A stretch of 64,000 nt of DNA, from NCBI RefSeq assembly GCF_016741815.1, contig NZ_JAERRJ010000018.1, positions 60,915-124,914 of the forward strand. Direction: 5' to 3'. Below are positions 41,868-49,969 of this stretch, one piece after another (within the stretch, counting starts at the first letter, position 1; the number at the start of each line of letters is the position of its first letter). A model generated the notes under the pieces. The model was not told where the DNA came from and ran no database searches. It worked only from the letters and a program-made list of their open reading frames with translations. The DNA comes from Nocardia acididurans (GTDB taxonomy: Bacteria > Actinomycetota > Actinomycetes > Mycobacteriales > Mycobacteriaceae). A program made the translations under genes and the position numbers.

Positions 41868-43118
41868 CTACTTCCCTGGAGTCGGATAAAGCGCGGATGC
41901 GAGCCGTGAGACGGCCAGGTCCCGCTGCCAGGCGCGCGCACCGCCGTTGGCGAGGAAGTCGTCGATCATGGCGGGGGCGTCGCCGTTGGTGACGGTACGG
42001 GGCAGGCCGTCCCAGCACATGCGGCGCAGCAGGTCCGGTGTGAGCAGGTTCTCCACCGGAACGGCGACCTCGGTCGACAGATCCGTCATGGCGGCGCGGG
42101 CCTTCTGCAGGCGGGCCGCGGCGGCCGGATCGCGGCGTTCCCAGCGGTTCACCGGCGGCGGGCCGTCGAAGGGCTGGGTGAGGGGCGGCAGTTCACTGTC
42201 GGGCAGCGCGCGGGCGCGTTCGACCGCGCCGAGCCACTCCCGGGAGTAGCGGCGCTGGCGTGGCCCGCCGAAGACCGGCAGGGTGCGCAGTTGCGCGATG
42301 GTCTTGGGTTCGCTGGTGGCGGCGGCCACGATGGCCGAGTCCGGCAGGATGCGCGCGGGCGCGACATCGCGCAGCCGGGCCAGCCGGTCGCGGGTGAGCC
42401 ACAGTTCGCGCACCACGGCGAGCTGGCGGGTGCGGCGCAGGGTGTGGATGCCGGAGGTGCGCCGCCACCGGTCGGCCTTCGGGCCCGTGGGTTCGGTGGT
42501 GCGCACGTGTTCGAATTCCTGTGCCGCCCAATCGGTTTTCCCCTGCTCCTCGAGTTCGGCGGCGACGGCGTCGCGCAGTTCGAGCAGAAGTTCCACATCG
42601 AGGGCGGCGTAGTTCAGCCAGTCGTCGGGCAGCGGTCGCGTGGACCAGTCGGCCGCGCCGTGGCCTTTGCGCAGTTCCCGGCCCAGCAGTCGTTCGACCA
42701 TGGCGGCCAGTCCGACCCGCTCGTAACCGGCGAGCCGGCCGCCGAGTTCGGTGTCGAACAGGCGCGCGGGCCGCAGCCCGAGCTCGTCCAGTCCGGGCAG
42801 ATCCTGATCCGCCGAATGCAGCACCCATTCCAGATCGTTGACGGTCTCCGCGAGCGGAGTCAGCGCCCCGTCCACGGGAATCGGATCGATGAGGAAGGTG
42901 CCCGCGCCCGCGCGCCGCAACTGGATCAGATAGGCGCGATTGGAGTAGCGGAATCCGGAGGCGCGTTCCGCGTCGACGGCCAGCGGACCCGTGCCCGCGG
43001 CGAGTTTGCGTGCGGCGTCCCGAACTTCGGCAGCACTGTCCAATACCGGCGGTACACCCTCTACTGGCGCGAGCAACGGTACCGCGGCAGTGGCTTCGGG
43101 TTCTTCTGGTACGGACAT
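41868..43118 (-). CDS. ribonuclease D family 3'-5' exonuclease
   Basis: 416 residues. DEDD exonuclease: motif I AVDAERASGFRYSNRAYLIQ (Asp-Glu), motif II VLHSADQDLPGLDELGL, motif III WLNYAALDVELLLELRDAV (Y-x-x-x-D). Two HRDC-type helical regions follow (LPDSAIVAAATSEPKTIAQL). Trims RNA 3' ends. Rv2681 is the positional equivalent. TAAAGT eight nt before the ATG indicates a leaderless mRNA. Confidence 0.94.
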   Translation of the reverse strand: MSVPEEPEATAAVPLLAPVEGVPPVLDSAAEVRDAARKLAAGTGPLAVDAERASGFRYSNRAYLIQLRRAGAGTFLIDPIPVDGALTPLAETVNDLEWVLHSADQDLPGLDELGLRPARLFDTELGGRLAGYERVGLAAMVERLLGRELRKGHGAADWSTRPLPDDWLNYAALDVELLLELRDAVAAELEEQGKTDWAAQEFEHVRTTEPTGPKADRWRRTSGIHTLRRTRQLAVVRELWLTRDRLARLRDVAPARILPDSAIVAAATSEPKTIAQLRTLPVFGGPRQRRYSREWLGAVERARALPDSELPPLTQPFDGPPPVNRWERRDPAAAARLQKARAAMTDLSTEVAVPVENLLTPDLLRRMCWDGLPRTVTNGDAPAMIDDFLANGGARAWQRDLAVSRLASALYPTPGK

Positions 43119-43126
43119 GGTCTTGA

Positions 43127-43132
43127 ACTTTA
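43127..43132 (-). promoter_or_regulatory. -10 box of leaderless RNase D mRNA (TAAAGT)
   Basis: TANNNT hexamer with 8-nt spacer to the ATG at 43118. Confidence 0.55.
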
Positions 43133-43259
43133 CGGGTAGTGCGGCGGCGTGCCCGCGTCCCGTGGTGAATCGGTTGCCCGGGGCGCTGCGGCGCGCTGTT
43201 CGGAATCGTACGTTCCCGCCGTCGATTTGGTTGCGGTACAGCTGTTCTGGATGGCGGCG

Positions 43260-43889
43260 CTACTCGTCGTCGTGGTCGCCGTGGCGCACGTCCAGCCGGG
43301 TGACACCCGCGGGCGGCAATCCGGCCGCGTACGCGAGCACCTCGGCGAACGCCTCCACATGCGGACGCATATTCGTGTCGCCGACCGTCCACGACGCCCG
43401 CAGTTCGAGCTGATGCGCGCGCGGCGGTCCGGCGATATCGCCGTAGCGCACCGAGCTCGTGGAGGTCACCGTGCCGCCGAGCGCGGTGTACCCGGTGCGC
43501 GATTCGAGCGCGTCCACCAGCCAGCTCCACGCCACCTCCGGCAGCAGCGGGTCGGCCGCGAGCGCGGAGTCGATATCGGCCTGGATGTAGGCCACCAACC
43601 GGAACACCCCGTGCCAGGCTTCCTGCCCGTTGGGGTCGTGTAACAGGATGAGCCGCCCGAACGCGTCACCGTCGGAGTCGACGGGCACCACATTGGTGTC
43701 GGGCCGAGTGACCTCCGCCCCCAATGCGTAGGAGTAGGGGGCCAGGCGCTGCGGGGGACGGATAGGTGCGAGCTCGATTCGAGGATGCACGGTTGCGGTA
43801 CCCATCGCATCGACCGCGGCGCGGAACCTTGCGGGTTCTTCTGGCTCCGGGGTCGGTGCGGCGCCGTCGCGGAAGTCGAGCGGTGTCAC
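43260..43889 (-). CDS. DUF3000 protein
   Basis: 209 residues; a conserved actinobacterial protein of unknown function (Rv2680-like). Visible family words: RFRAAVDAMGTATVHPRIEL, APIRPPQRLAPYSYALGAEV, LILLHDPNGQEAWHGVFRLV and WSWLVDALESRTGYTALGGT. No membrane segments. Two GTG codons (43898, 43889) could start it; TACCGT seven nt before 43889 favours that one and overlaps the other. Near neighbour of RNase D and hemE, as in mycobacteria. Confidence 0.9.
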   Translation of the reverse strand: MTPLDFRDGAAPTPEPEEPARFRAAVDAMGTATVHPRIELAPIRPPQRLAPYSYALGAEVTRPDTNVVPVDSDGDAFGRLILLHDPNGQEAWHGVFRLVAYIQADIDSALAADPLLPEVAWSWLVDALESRTGYTALGGTVTSTSSVRYGDIAGPPRAHQLELRASWTVGDTNMRPHVEAFAEVLAYAAGLPPAGVTRLDVRHGDHDDE

Positions 43890-43896
43890 GCAAGGC

Positions 43897-43902
43897 ACGG
43901 TA
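43897..43902 (-). promoter_or_regulatory. -10 box of leaderless DUF3000 mRNA (TACCGT)
   Basis: TANNNT hexamer with 7-nt spacer to the GTG at 43889; it decides between two GTG codons nine nt apart. Confidence 0.5.
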
Positions 43903-43948
43903 GACCTCCGGGACGCGGCGTGGTGAGAGGCGCGCCGCCGGGGGCCTT

Positions 43949-43954
43949 TACGAT
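43949..43954 (+). promoter_or_regulatory. -10 box of leaderless hemE mRNA (TACGAT)
   Basis: TANNNT hexamer, 5 nt before a GTG and 8 nt before the next ATG of hemE. Confidence 0.6.
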
Positions 43955-43962
43955 GACTCGTG

Positions 43963-45030
43963 ATGAGCACTCACACGCGCCGCCTGCTGACCGATGCCCC
44001 ACTCCTCGCCGCCGCCACCGGTGGCGTGCCGCATCGGCGTCCGGTGTGGTTCATGCGCCAGGCGGGCCGCTCGCTGCCCGAGTACCGCGAGGTGCGGGCC
44101 GGAATCGGCATGCTGGAGTCCTGTTTCGATCCGGAGCTGGTGTGCGAGATCACCATGCAGCCGATCCGCCGCCACGATGTGGACGCGGCAATCCTGTTCT
44201 CCGACATCGTGGTTCCGCTCAAGGCCGCGGGCATCGACCTCGACATCGTGGCGGGAGTCGGCCCGGTGGTGGCCAATCCGGTGCGCACCGTCGCCGATGT
44301 GCGCGCGCTGCCTCGGCTGCGCGCCGAGGAGGTGGGCGCGGTCACAGCCGGTATCGGCCTGCTGCTGAAGGAACTCGGCACGGTCCCGCTGATCGGTTTC
44401 GCGGGCGCGCCGTTCACCCTGGCGTCCTACCTGGTCGAGGGCGGCCCCAGCAAGAACCATGAGCGCACCAAGGCGATGATGCTCGCCGATCCGGACACCT
44501 GGCACACCCTGCTCGGCGTCCTCACCGACATCACCATCGAGTTCCTGCGCGCCCAGATCGCCGCGGGCGTGGACGCGGTGCAGCTCTTCGACTCCTGGGC
44601 GGGCGCGCTGACGCTGGCCCAGTACCGCGAATACGTCTTCCCGCACTCGCAGCGTGTCTTCGCCGAGGTGGCGGCGGCGGGCATCCCGCGCATCCACTTC
44701 GGTGTGGGCACCGGAGAACTGTTGGGCGCCATGGGCGAAGCCGGGGCGGACGTGGTCGGCGTCGACTGGCGCGTGCCGCTGAACGAGGCCGTCCGCCGGG
44801 TCGGCCCCGGAAAAGCCTTGCAGGGCAACCTCGACCCGGCAGTCCTCTTCGCCGGTCCCGCCGCCATCGACCGTGAGGTCCGCCGCATCGCCCGCGAGGC
44901 CGACGAGGCGATCACCCTGGGCGCGAAGGGCCACATCTTCAACCTCGGCCACGGCGTCCTCCCCAACACCGACCCCACCGTCATCACCGACACGGTCGCC
45001 CTCATCCACAGCCTCCCCGCCCCGCTGTAG
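43963..45030 (+). CDS. hemE: uroporphyrinogen III decarboxylase
   Basis: 355 residues. Decarboxylates uroporphyrinogen III to coproporphyrinogen III in heme synthesis. Signature VWFMRQAGRSLPEYREVRAG near the N-terminus carries the substrate-binding Arg; later words IGFAGAPFTLASYLVEGG and QLFDSWAGALTLAQY are typical. Either the GTG at 43960 or the ATG at 43963 starts it, both supported by the leaderless promoter. It heads the heme cluster hemE, cgoX, then chdC. Confidence 0.97.
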   Translation: MSTHTRRLLTDAPLLAAATGGVPHRRPVWFMRQAGRSLPEYREVRAGIGMLESCFDPELVCEITMQPIRRHDVDAAILFSDIVVPLKAAGIDLDIVAGVGPVVANPVRTVADVRALPRLRAEEVGAVTAGIGLLLKELGTVPLIGFAGAPFTLASYLVEGGPSKNHERTKAMMLADPDTWHTLLGVLTDITIEFLRAQIAAGVDAVQLFDSWAGALTLAQYREYVFPHSQRVFAEVAAAGIPRIHFGVGTGELLGAMGEAGADVVGVDWRVPLNEAVRRVGPGKALQGNLDPAVLFAGPAAIDREVRRIAREADEAITLGAKGHIFNLGHGVLPNTDPTVITDTVALIHSLPAPL

Positions 45031-45210
45031 TCCTGCTGCGGGGAGAAAATCGCCCTGAGCCGCCGTCGCCGCTCCCGCGCGGGCGGGGCGTGGGTCACAT
45101 CGGGGGCGGGAGTAGGTTGCTCGGGGAGCGGCTCGACGGTGAGGTGCGGGCGCGGTCGCTGTGCTCGGCGCGCCGGGCGACGGCGACCATCGGGTGACGA
45201 GGAGTGGTCG

Positions 45211-46596
45211 ATGCGGATCGCGGTGGTCGGTGGCGGGATCAGTGGGCTTGTCGCGGCCTATCGGCTGCGGAAAGCGTTGGGGGACAGCGCCGACCTAGTG
45301 CTGGTCGAGCGGCGGGATCGGGTCGGCGGGATTCTTCGGACCGTGGAGATCGCGGGGGAACCGGTGGATCTGGGGGCCGAGGCGTTCGTGGGGCGGCGGC
45401 CGGAAATCCCCGCGCTCATGCGGGAATGGGGTATCGAGGACCAGCTGGTTCATCCGGCGGGTAAGCGGCCGCTGGTGTGGTCGCAGGGGCGTGGGCATCG
45501 GCTGCCGGAGCAGACGTTGATGGGGATTCCGTCGGGGCCAGAATCAGTAGCCGGTCTGGTCGACGACGCCACGGTGGCCAAGATCGCCGCCGAGCCGGAT
45601 CGGCCGCTGCACTGGGTGCCGGGCGGTGATGTCTCGGTGGGTGCGCTGGTCGCGGATCGCTTCGGGGAGCAGGTGGTTCGACGCAGTGTCGATCCGCTGC
45701 TGGGCGGAGTGTATGCGGGACTGGCGAGTTCGATCGGCGTGCGCGCGGCGCTGCCGACTCTGGCCGCCGCACTGGATGCGGGCGCGCCGAGCCTGACCCA
45801 GGCGATCGCGCGCACCCTGCCGCCGCCCTCGGACACACCGGTGTTCGGCGGTATCCGCGACGGCTACGGCGTCCTGCTCGACGCGCTGCGCGCCGCAGCC
45901 GGGGTGAAGGTCGAGATATCCACCACCGCAACACAACTCACCCGGCTCCCCGCCGCGTCATCATCCGCACCCTCGTCGACGTCGCCCGCGCCACGGTGGC
46001 AGCTCGACGCGCTGGGAGTGTTCGACGCCGTCGTCCTGGCCACCCCGGCCCCGGTCACCGCCGAGCTGCTGCGTGAAGTCGCCCCCGCCGCAGCAGATCT
46101 CGCCGCCGGTATCGAACTCGCCTCCTCGGCGGTCGTGGCCATGACCCTGCCGCGCGACACCGCCCTGCCCGACAACTCCGGCATCCTGGTCGCCACCGGA
46201 GAACCCCTGCGCGCCAAGGCCTTCACCCTGTCCAGCCGCAAATGGCCACACCTGGCCGCCCGCGATGTCGCCCTGGTCCGCGCCTCCTTCGGCCGCTTCG
46301 GCGACGACACCCCGCTCTCCTGGCCGGACGAGGACCTGATCACCGCCGCCGTCGAAGACCTCACCACCGTGACCGGCACGGCGATCCGCCCACGGCGCGC
46401 CGTCGTCCAGCGCTGGCCCGGCGGCCTACCGCAATACGCCCCCGGCCACACCACCCGGATCGCCGAACTACGCACGGCCGTAGCGGATCTCGGCGGCCTC
46501 GCTCTGGCGGGCGCCTACCTCGACGGCGTCGGCGTCCCGGCCTGCGCGGCCTCCGGAACAGCCGCCGCCACCCGCATCGCGAGCATGCTGTCCTGA
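45211..46596 (+). CDS. hemG: protoporphyrinogen/coproporphyrinogen oxidase (HemY type)
   Basis: 461 residues of the FAD amine-oxidase fold: RIAVVGGGISGLVAAYRLRK, then VERRDRVGGILRTVEIAG and VDLGAEAFVGRRPE, and a C-terminal LALAGAYLDGVGVPACAASG binding the flavin. In Gram-positive and actinobacterial heme synthesis this enzyme oxidises coproporphyrinogen III to coproporphyrin III (then called CgoX); the presence of a chdC/hemQ gene nearby supports that role here. GAGGAG precedes the ATG at 45211. A Ser/Ala/Pro insertion lies near residue 250. Confidence 0.95.
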   Translation: MRIAVVGGGISGLVAAYRLRKALGDSADLVLVERRDRVGGILRTVEIAGEPVDLGAEAFVGRRPEIPALMREWGIEDQLVHPAGKRPLVWSQGRGHRLPEQTLMGIPSGPESVAGLVDDATVAKIAAEPDRPLHWVPGGDVSVGALVADRFGEQVVRRSVDPLLGGVYAGLASSIGVRAALPTLAAALDAGAPSLTQAIARTLPPPSDTPVFGGIRDGYGVLLDALRAAAGVKVEISTTATQLTRLPAASSSAPSSTSPAPRWQLDALGVFDAVVLATPAPVTAELLREVAPAAADLAAGIELASSAVVAMTLPRDTALPDNSGILVATGEPLRAKAFTLSSRKWPHLAARDVALVRASFGRFGDDTPLSWPDEDLITAAVEDLTTVTGTAIRPRRAVVQRWPGGLPQYAPGHTTRIAELRTAVADLGGLALAGAYLDGVGVPACAASGTAAATRIASMLS

Positions 46597-46718
46597 CCTG
46601 CCGGGGCGTGCTGCCCCCGCATCCTCGCGCCCGGGGCCGAGATCTCGGGAGTGCTCGCAGGCGTGGTGCTGTCCGGTCGTACGATGCTGCGGCGGAGCCG
46701 GATTCGGTTCTGCGTGGC

Positions 46719-47702
46719 TCAGGCCAGGTCGCTGGGGTCGGTGTTGGCGCCGCAGAGGATGACGGCGAGGCGTTCGTTGGGGCGGCTCTGGTAGACGCCG
46801 AAATGTAGTGCGGCGTAGGCGGTTGCGGCGGCGTGTTCGACGGCCATGCGGCGGTCGTCCCACAGGAATTGGCGGGCGCGGCTGATGTGTTCGTCGGTGA
46901 CCAGCAGGGAGTGGACTTCGGCGGCGGCTGCCGCGGTCAGAGCCATCGGGGTGATGCGGCGGGCGCCGAGGGCGTCGGCGGCGATCGAGTCGACGGGGAC
47001 GTCGACGGGGTGTCCGGCTTCGCGGGCGGCGTGGAAGGCGCGGCAGTTCTCGGGTTCGACGGCGACGACGCGGATGCCGTGGTGGGCGGCGGCGACGGCC
47101 ACTCCGGTGAACAGTCCGCCGCCGCCGACGGAGACCAGGATGGTGTCGAGTCCGCCTACCCGGCTGAGGATTTCGTCGACGAGGGTGCCCGCTCCGGCGG
47201 CGATGTAGGGGTCGTCGTAGGCGTGTGAGCGCAGCGCTCCGGTGGCCGCGGCGTAGCGCTCGCAGTCGGCGGCGGCGTCCGCGTAGGACTCGCCGCCGGA
47301 GAGTACCTGCGCTCCCAGCCGGCGCAGCCGCGCGACCTTCACCGGCGGCGCGGTGTCGGGCAGGAAGACGGTGGCGTGGGTGTCGATCCGGCGTGCCGCC
47401 CACGCGCAGGCGACACCCGCGTTGCCGCCGGAGGCGATGGTGATGCCGGCGCGCGGCAGCAGCCCCAGATCACGGTGCGCGAGGGTGAAGTTGGCCGCGC
47501 CGCGAGCCTTGAAACTGCCTGTGTGCTGGAGGTATTCGAGGGCCAGCGAGATCTCGGTGCCGACGCCGACGCCCGGGATGGAGCGGGAGCACGCGGGTGC
47601 GATGGCGAGGGGCCGGATGTATCCGGCTAATCGATCGGCCGCGGCCTTCACATCGGCGTAGCTGGGTTGCACAGGCTTTCCCTCACTGTTCGAATCGATC
47701 AT
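46719..47702 (-). CDS. PLP-dependent threonine/serine dehydratase family protein
   Basis: 327 residues, fold type II PLP enzyme. The Schiff-base Lys is in YLQHTGSFKARGAANF, the phosphate-binding glycines in VSVGGGGLFTGVAVAA, and SGGNAGVACAWAARR binds the substrate carboxylate. It deaminates threonine or serine, or acts as a racemase; no ACT regulatory domain is present, so it is a catabolic-type enzyme. It is divergent from a TetR gene with a perfect operator, and this pair splits the heme cluster. Confidence 0.9.
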   Translation of the reverse strand: MIDSNSEGKPVQPSYADVKAAADRLAGYIRPLAIAPACSRSIPGVGVGTEISLALEYLQHTGSFKARGAANFTLAHRDLGLLPRAGITIASGGNAGVACAWAARRIDTHATVFLPDTAPPVKVARLRRLGAQVLSGGESYADAAADCERYAAATGALRSHAYDDPYIAAGAGTLVDEILSRVGGLDTILVSVGGGGLFTGVAVAAAHHGIRVVAVEPENCRAFHAAREAGHPVDVPVDSIAADALGARRITPMALTAAAAAEVHSLLVTDEHISRARQFLWDDRRMAVEHAAATAYAALHFGVYQSRPNERLAVILCGANTDPSDLA

Positions 47703-47766
47703 TGCCGGTGGGCGGACCGAGGTTTCGCGGAGGACGCCTGGTATCGCCCGGCCCCCCGCTGCGGAT

Positions 47767-47781
47767 AGTTACACTGTAACT
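47767..47781. promoter_or_regulatory. perfect TetR operator palindrome
   Basis: AGTTACA-C-TGTAACT, a perfect 15-bp dyad, placed immediately before the TACGAT -10 box of the TetR gene. Binding there would block tetR transcription and could affect the divergent dehydratase gene, whose start is 65 bp away. Confidence 0.75.
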
Positions 47782-47787
47782 TACGAT
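47782..47787 (+). promoter_or_regulatory. -10 box of leaderless tetR mRNA (TACGAT)
   Basis: TANNNT hexamer with 6-nt spacer to the ATG at 47794; it abuts the operator palindrome. Confidence 0.6.
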
Positions 47788-47793
47788 GGTGGC

Positions 47794-48450
47794 ATGCCCA
47801 GAAGGTCGAAAGAACTCGACGAGGCGACCCCGCAGGCGATCGCCGAAGCCGGTCTGGCGATCATCGAGAAGCGTGGATCGTCGGAGCTGAGTTTTCGTGC
47901 CATCGCCGCGTATCTGCAGGTGTCGCACACGACCGTGGTCCGCCGCGGTGGCGGCGATCTGAACGGCCTGCTGGATCTGCTGGCCGATCATCTGGCCCGG
48001 GGCCTGCCCGATATCGAGCCCGGTTCGCTGCCCTGGGCGCAGGCTACCGCGCAGCGATTCACCGCGTTCTACACCCTGCTGGCCGCCCATCCGGGCCTGG
48101 TGCTGCTGCGCGGCCCGCGCCCGTGGCTGGGCCCGATCCTGCTTGCCAAACTGTTCGAACCGCAAGTGGCGGACAATCTTTCGCTCGGCCTGCCGATCCG
48201 CACGGCCCTGCACGCTTACCGTGAGATGTACCTGTTCACGCTGGCGAACGCGGGCCTGGTGGATCATCACACGCCCAGATCCACCGCGGCGCGCATCCGT
48301 TCGTCCCTGGCCGGTTGCGACCCGGTCGAACATCCGCTGGTGGCAGCCCATGTGGGCGAGATCGCCGCCCTGGTCACCGACGGGGACGAGATCTTCCGCG
48401 ACGGCCTGCGCCGGCTCATCGAATCCTGGGATCCCGCAACCGGACAGTGA
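47794..48450 (+). CDS. TetR-family transcriptional regulator
   Basis: 218 residues. The N-terminal HTH is EAGLAIIEKRGSSELSFRAI then AAYLQVSHTTVVRRGGGDLN. The recognition helix ends in Arg-Arg-Gly-Gly rather than the common Tyr-Arg-His-Phe, so it is a divergent member. Residues 60-218 are the helical ligand and dimer domain. It probably represses itself through the palindrome at 47767-47781 and may regulate the divergent dehydratase; ligand unknown. Confidence 0.88.
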   Translation: MPRRSKELDEATPQAIAEAGLAIIEKRGSSELSFRAIAAYLQVSHTTVVRRGGGDLNGLLDLLADHLARGLPDIEPGSLPWAQATAQRFTAFYTLLAAHPGLVLLRGPRPWLGPILLAKLFEPQVADNLSLGLPIRTALHAYREMYLFTLANAGLVDHHTPRSTAARIRSSLAGCDPVEHPLVAAHVGEIAALVTDGDEIFRDGLRRLIESWDPATGQ

Positions 48451-48528
48451 TCCACGCCGCACTGTGTGAACATTCCCGCCCGCCCCGGCGATAACCGCTC
48501 GACAGCAATCCCACGGGGAGGAGCGGAA

Positions 48529-48885
48529 GTGAGCCTGCGGCAGCACAGCCCGTATCAGCGCACGATGCCGGATCTGGATCGGAGTCGATCGCGTCCGGGG
48601 CGTCGCGCCATGCTGACCGGTCGAAAGCTGTGGAAGACAGCGGCACTGGCTTTCCCGGTGATGTTCGTCGCGCAGTGGCTGCTGCTGTTCGGCGGTGCGG
48701 TGCTGCTGGAGAAGCTCGGCTTCGCGATGGCGGGTTCGGCGACCATGGCGTTCCTTTTCCTCGCCGGTGTGGCCGCCGCGCTCGTGGCGGTGCTGCACAA
48801 GCGCTGGGGTACGACCGCGCGGGCGTTCGCGCTGTCCGCCGGGGTCAGTGCCATCCTGATCGCCGCGCAGATCAGCGAGCTGTGA
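48529..48885 (+). CDS. small membrane protein, three predicted helices
   Basis: 118 residues. A basic 45-residue N-tail is followed by three hydrophobic helices (LAFPVMFVAQWLLLFGGAVLL, ATMAFLFLAGVAAALVAVL and AFALSAGVSAILIAAQ). GTG start is set by GGGGAGGAG seven nt upstream. No family recognised. It lies 78 bp behind the TetR gene and 67 bp before chdC, same strand, so it could be carried on either transcript. Confidence 0.75.
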   Translation: MSLRQHSPYQRTMPDLDRSRSRPGRRAMLTGRKLWKTAALAFPVMFVAQWLLLFGGAVLLEKLGFAMAGSATMAFLFLAGVAAALVAVLHKRWGTTARAFALSAGVSAILIAAQISEL

Positions 48886-48952
48886 TCGGGCCGCGGCGCA
48901 CCTGCGAGGGTCCGCCGCCGGGGAGATTCGCCCGCAATGGCACGATGGTGGC

Positions 48953-49648
48953 ATGGCGCGACTCGATTACCAGGCCTTGAACTCGACCATCCGCTACCTC
49001 ATGTTCTCGGTGTTCCAGGTGGAACCCGGTGTGCTGGGCGAGGACCGGGAAGCCGTGATCAAGGAGACCCGCGAATTCTTCGAGTCGCTCGAGGAGCGCG
49101 GCATCGTGGTGCGCGGTATCTACGATGTGGCCGGTATGCGCGCCGACGCCGATTTCATGATCTGGTGGCATGCGGAGAAGATCGAGGATCTGCAGGCCGC
49201 CTACGCCGATTTCCGGCGCGTCACCGAACTGGGTCAGGCCAGCAATCCGGTGTGGAGCAATGCGGCGCTGCATCGTCCGGCCGAGTTCAACAAGTCGCAC
49301 ATCCCGGCCTTCCTGGCCGGTGAGGAGCCGGGCAACTACATCTGCGTGTACCCGTTCGTGCGCTCCTACGAGTGGTACCTGCTGCCGGACGAGGAGCGTC
49401 GCAAGATGCTGGCCGATCACGGGAAGGCGGCGCGCGGCTACCCGGATGTGCGCGCCAACACCGTGTCGTCCTTCGCGCTCGGCGACTACGAGTGGATCCT
49501 CGCCTTCGAGGCCCCGGAGCTGCACCGCATCGTGGATCTCATGCGTGACCTGCGCGCCACCGAGGCGAGACTGCATGTGCGCGAGGAGATTCCGTTCTTC
49601 ACCGGCCCGCGGGTGGAGGTCGAGAAGCTGGTGGCGTCGCTGCCATAG
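48953..49648 (+). CDS. hemQ: coproheme decarboxylase (HemQ/ChdC)
   Basis: 231 residues, the length of actinobacterial ChdC. Last step of the coproporphyrin-dependent route: peroxide-driven decarboxylation of coproheme to heme b. Catalytic Tyr133 in ICVYPFVRSYEWY, distal His116 in FNKSHIPAFL and probable heme-ligand His155 in KMLADHGKAA correspond to the Tyr135/His118 pattern of the actinobacterial enzyme. Start sequence ACGATGGTGGCATG lacks a ribosome binding site and a full TANNNT box. Separated from cgoX by about 2.4 kb of inserted genes. Confidence 0.95.
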   Translation: MARLDYQALNSTIRYLMFSVFQVEPGVLGEDREAVIKETREFFESLEERGIVVRGIYDVAGMRADADFMIWWHAEKIEDLQAAYADFRRVTELGQASNPVWSNAALHRPAEFNKSHIPAFLAGEEPGNYICVYPFVRSYEWYLLPDEERRKMLADHGKAARGYPDVRANTVSSFALGDYEWILAFEAPELHRIVDLMRDLRATEARLHVREEIPFFTGPRVEVEKLVASLP

Positions 49649-49691
49649 GTGGTTCGCGCGGGGGGTAACCGGAACGGTGCCCACCGAATTC

Positions 49692-49719
49692 GGGGCATGC
49701 ACGAATTCGTGCATGCCCC
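49692..49719. terminator. 28-bp perfect palindrome after hemQ
   Basis: GGGGCATGCACGAA followed directly by its complement. As RNA it folds with an AATT tip. It lies 44 bp past the hemQ stop and probably ends that transcript, although a dimeric protein site is also possible. Confidence 0.65.
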
Positions 49720-49794
49720 ATAGTGTTTCCGCGACTCAGCTGTTTGCGCTGCCCGAGGGGTGCGGTTGCAGGGATGCCGGGTTGACGCAGTCCT

Positions 49795-49829
49795 CGGCGT
49801 GCCGCTGCGCGGCACGCCGAAGGTTTTTC
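49795..49829 (+). terminator. orphan hairpin terminator with T-run
   Basis: CGGCGTGCCG and CGGCACGCCG around CTGCG, followed by AAGGTTTTT: the only classical hairpin plus T-run in the window. No gene lies between it and the previous terminator-like palindrome 75 bp upstream. Confidence 0.6.
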
Positions 49830-49852
49830 CGGTGACCTCCCCTTTCATGGAA

Positions 49853-49870
49853 TGAAACATCAATGTTTCA
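49853..49870. promoter_or_regulatory. operator-like palindrome TGAAACAT-CA-ATGTTTCA
   Basis: Perfect 8-bp arms with a 2-nt centre in an AT-rich patch, 100 bp before the membrane glycosyltransferase start. Shape suits a dimeric regulator; no regulator gene adjoins it. Confidence 0.5.
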
Positions 49871-49969
49871 GAAAATTGGGAGATCGGAAGCTCATCACGT
49901 TAGGGTGCGCTGACACGGGCATGCCCCCTGCCCTGACGGCCGAGCCGTCGCGCATCCAGAAGAGAACCA

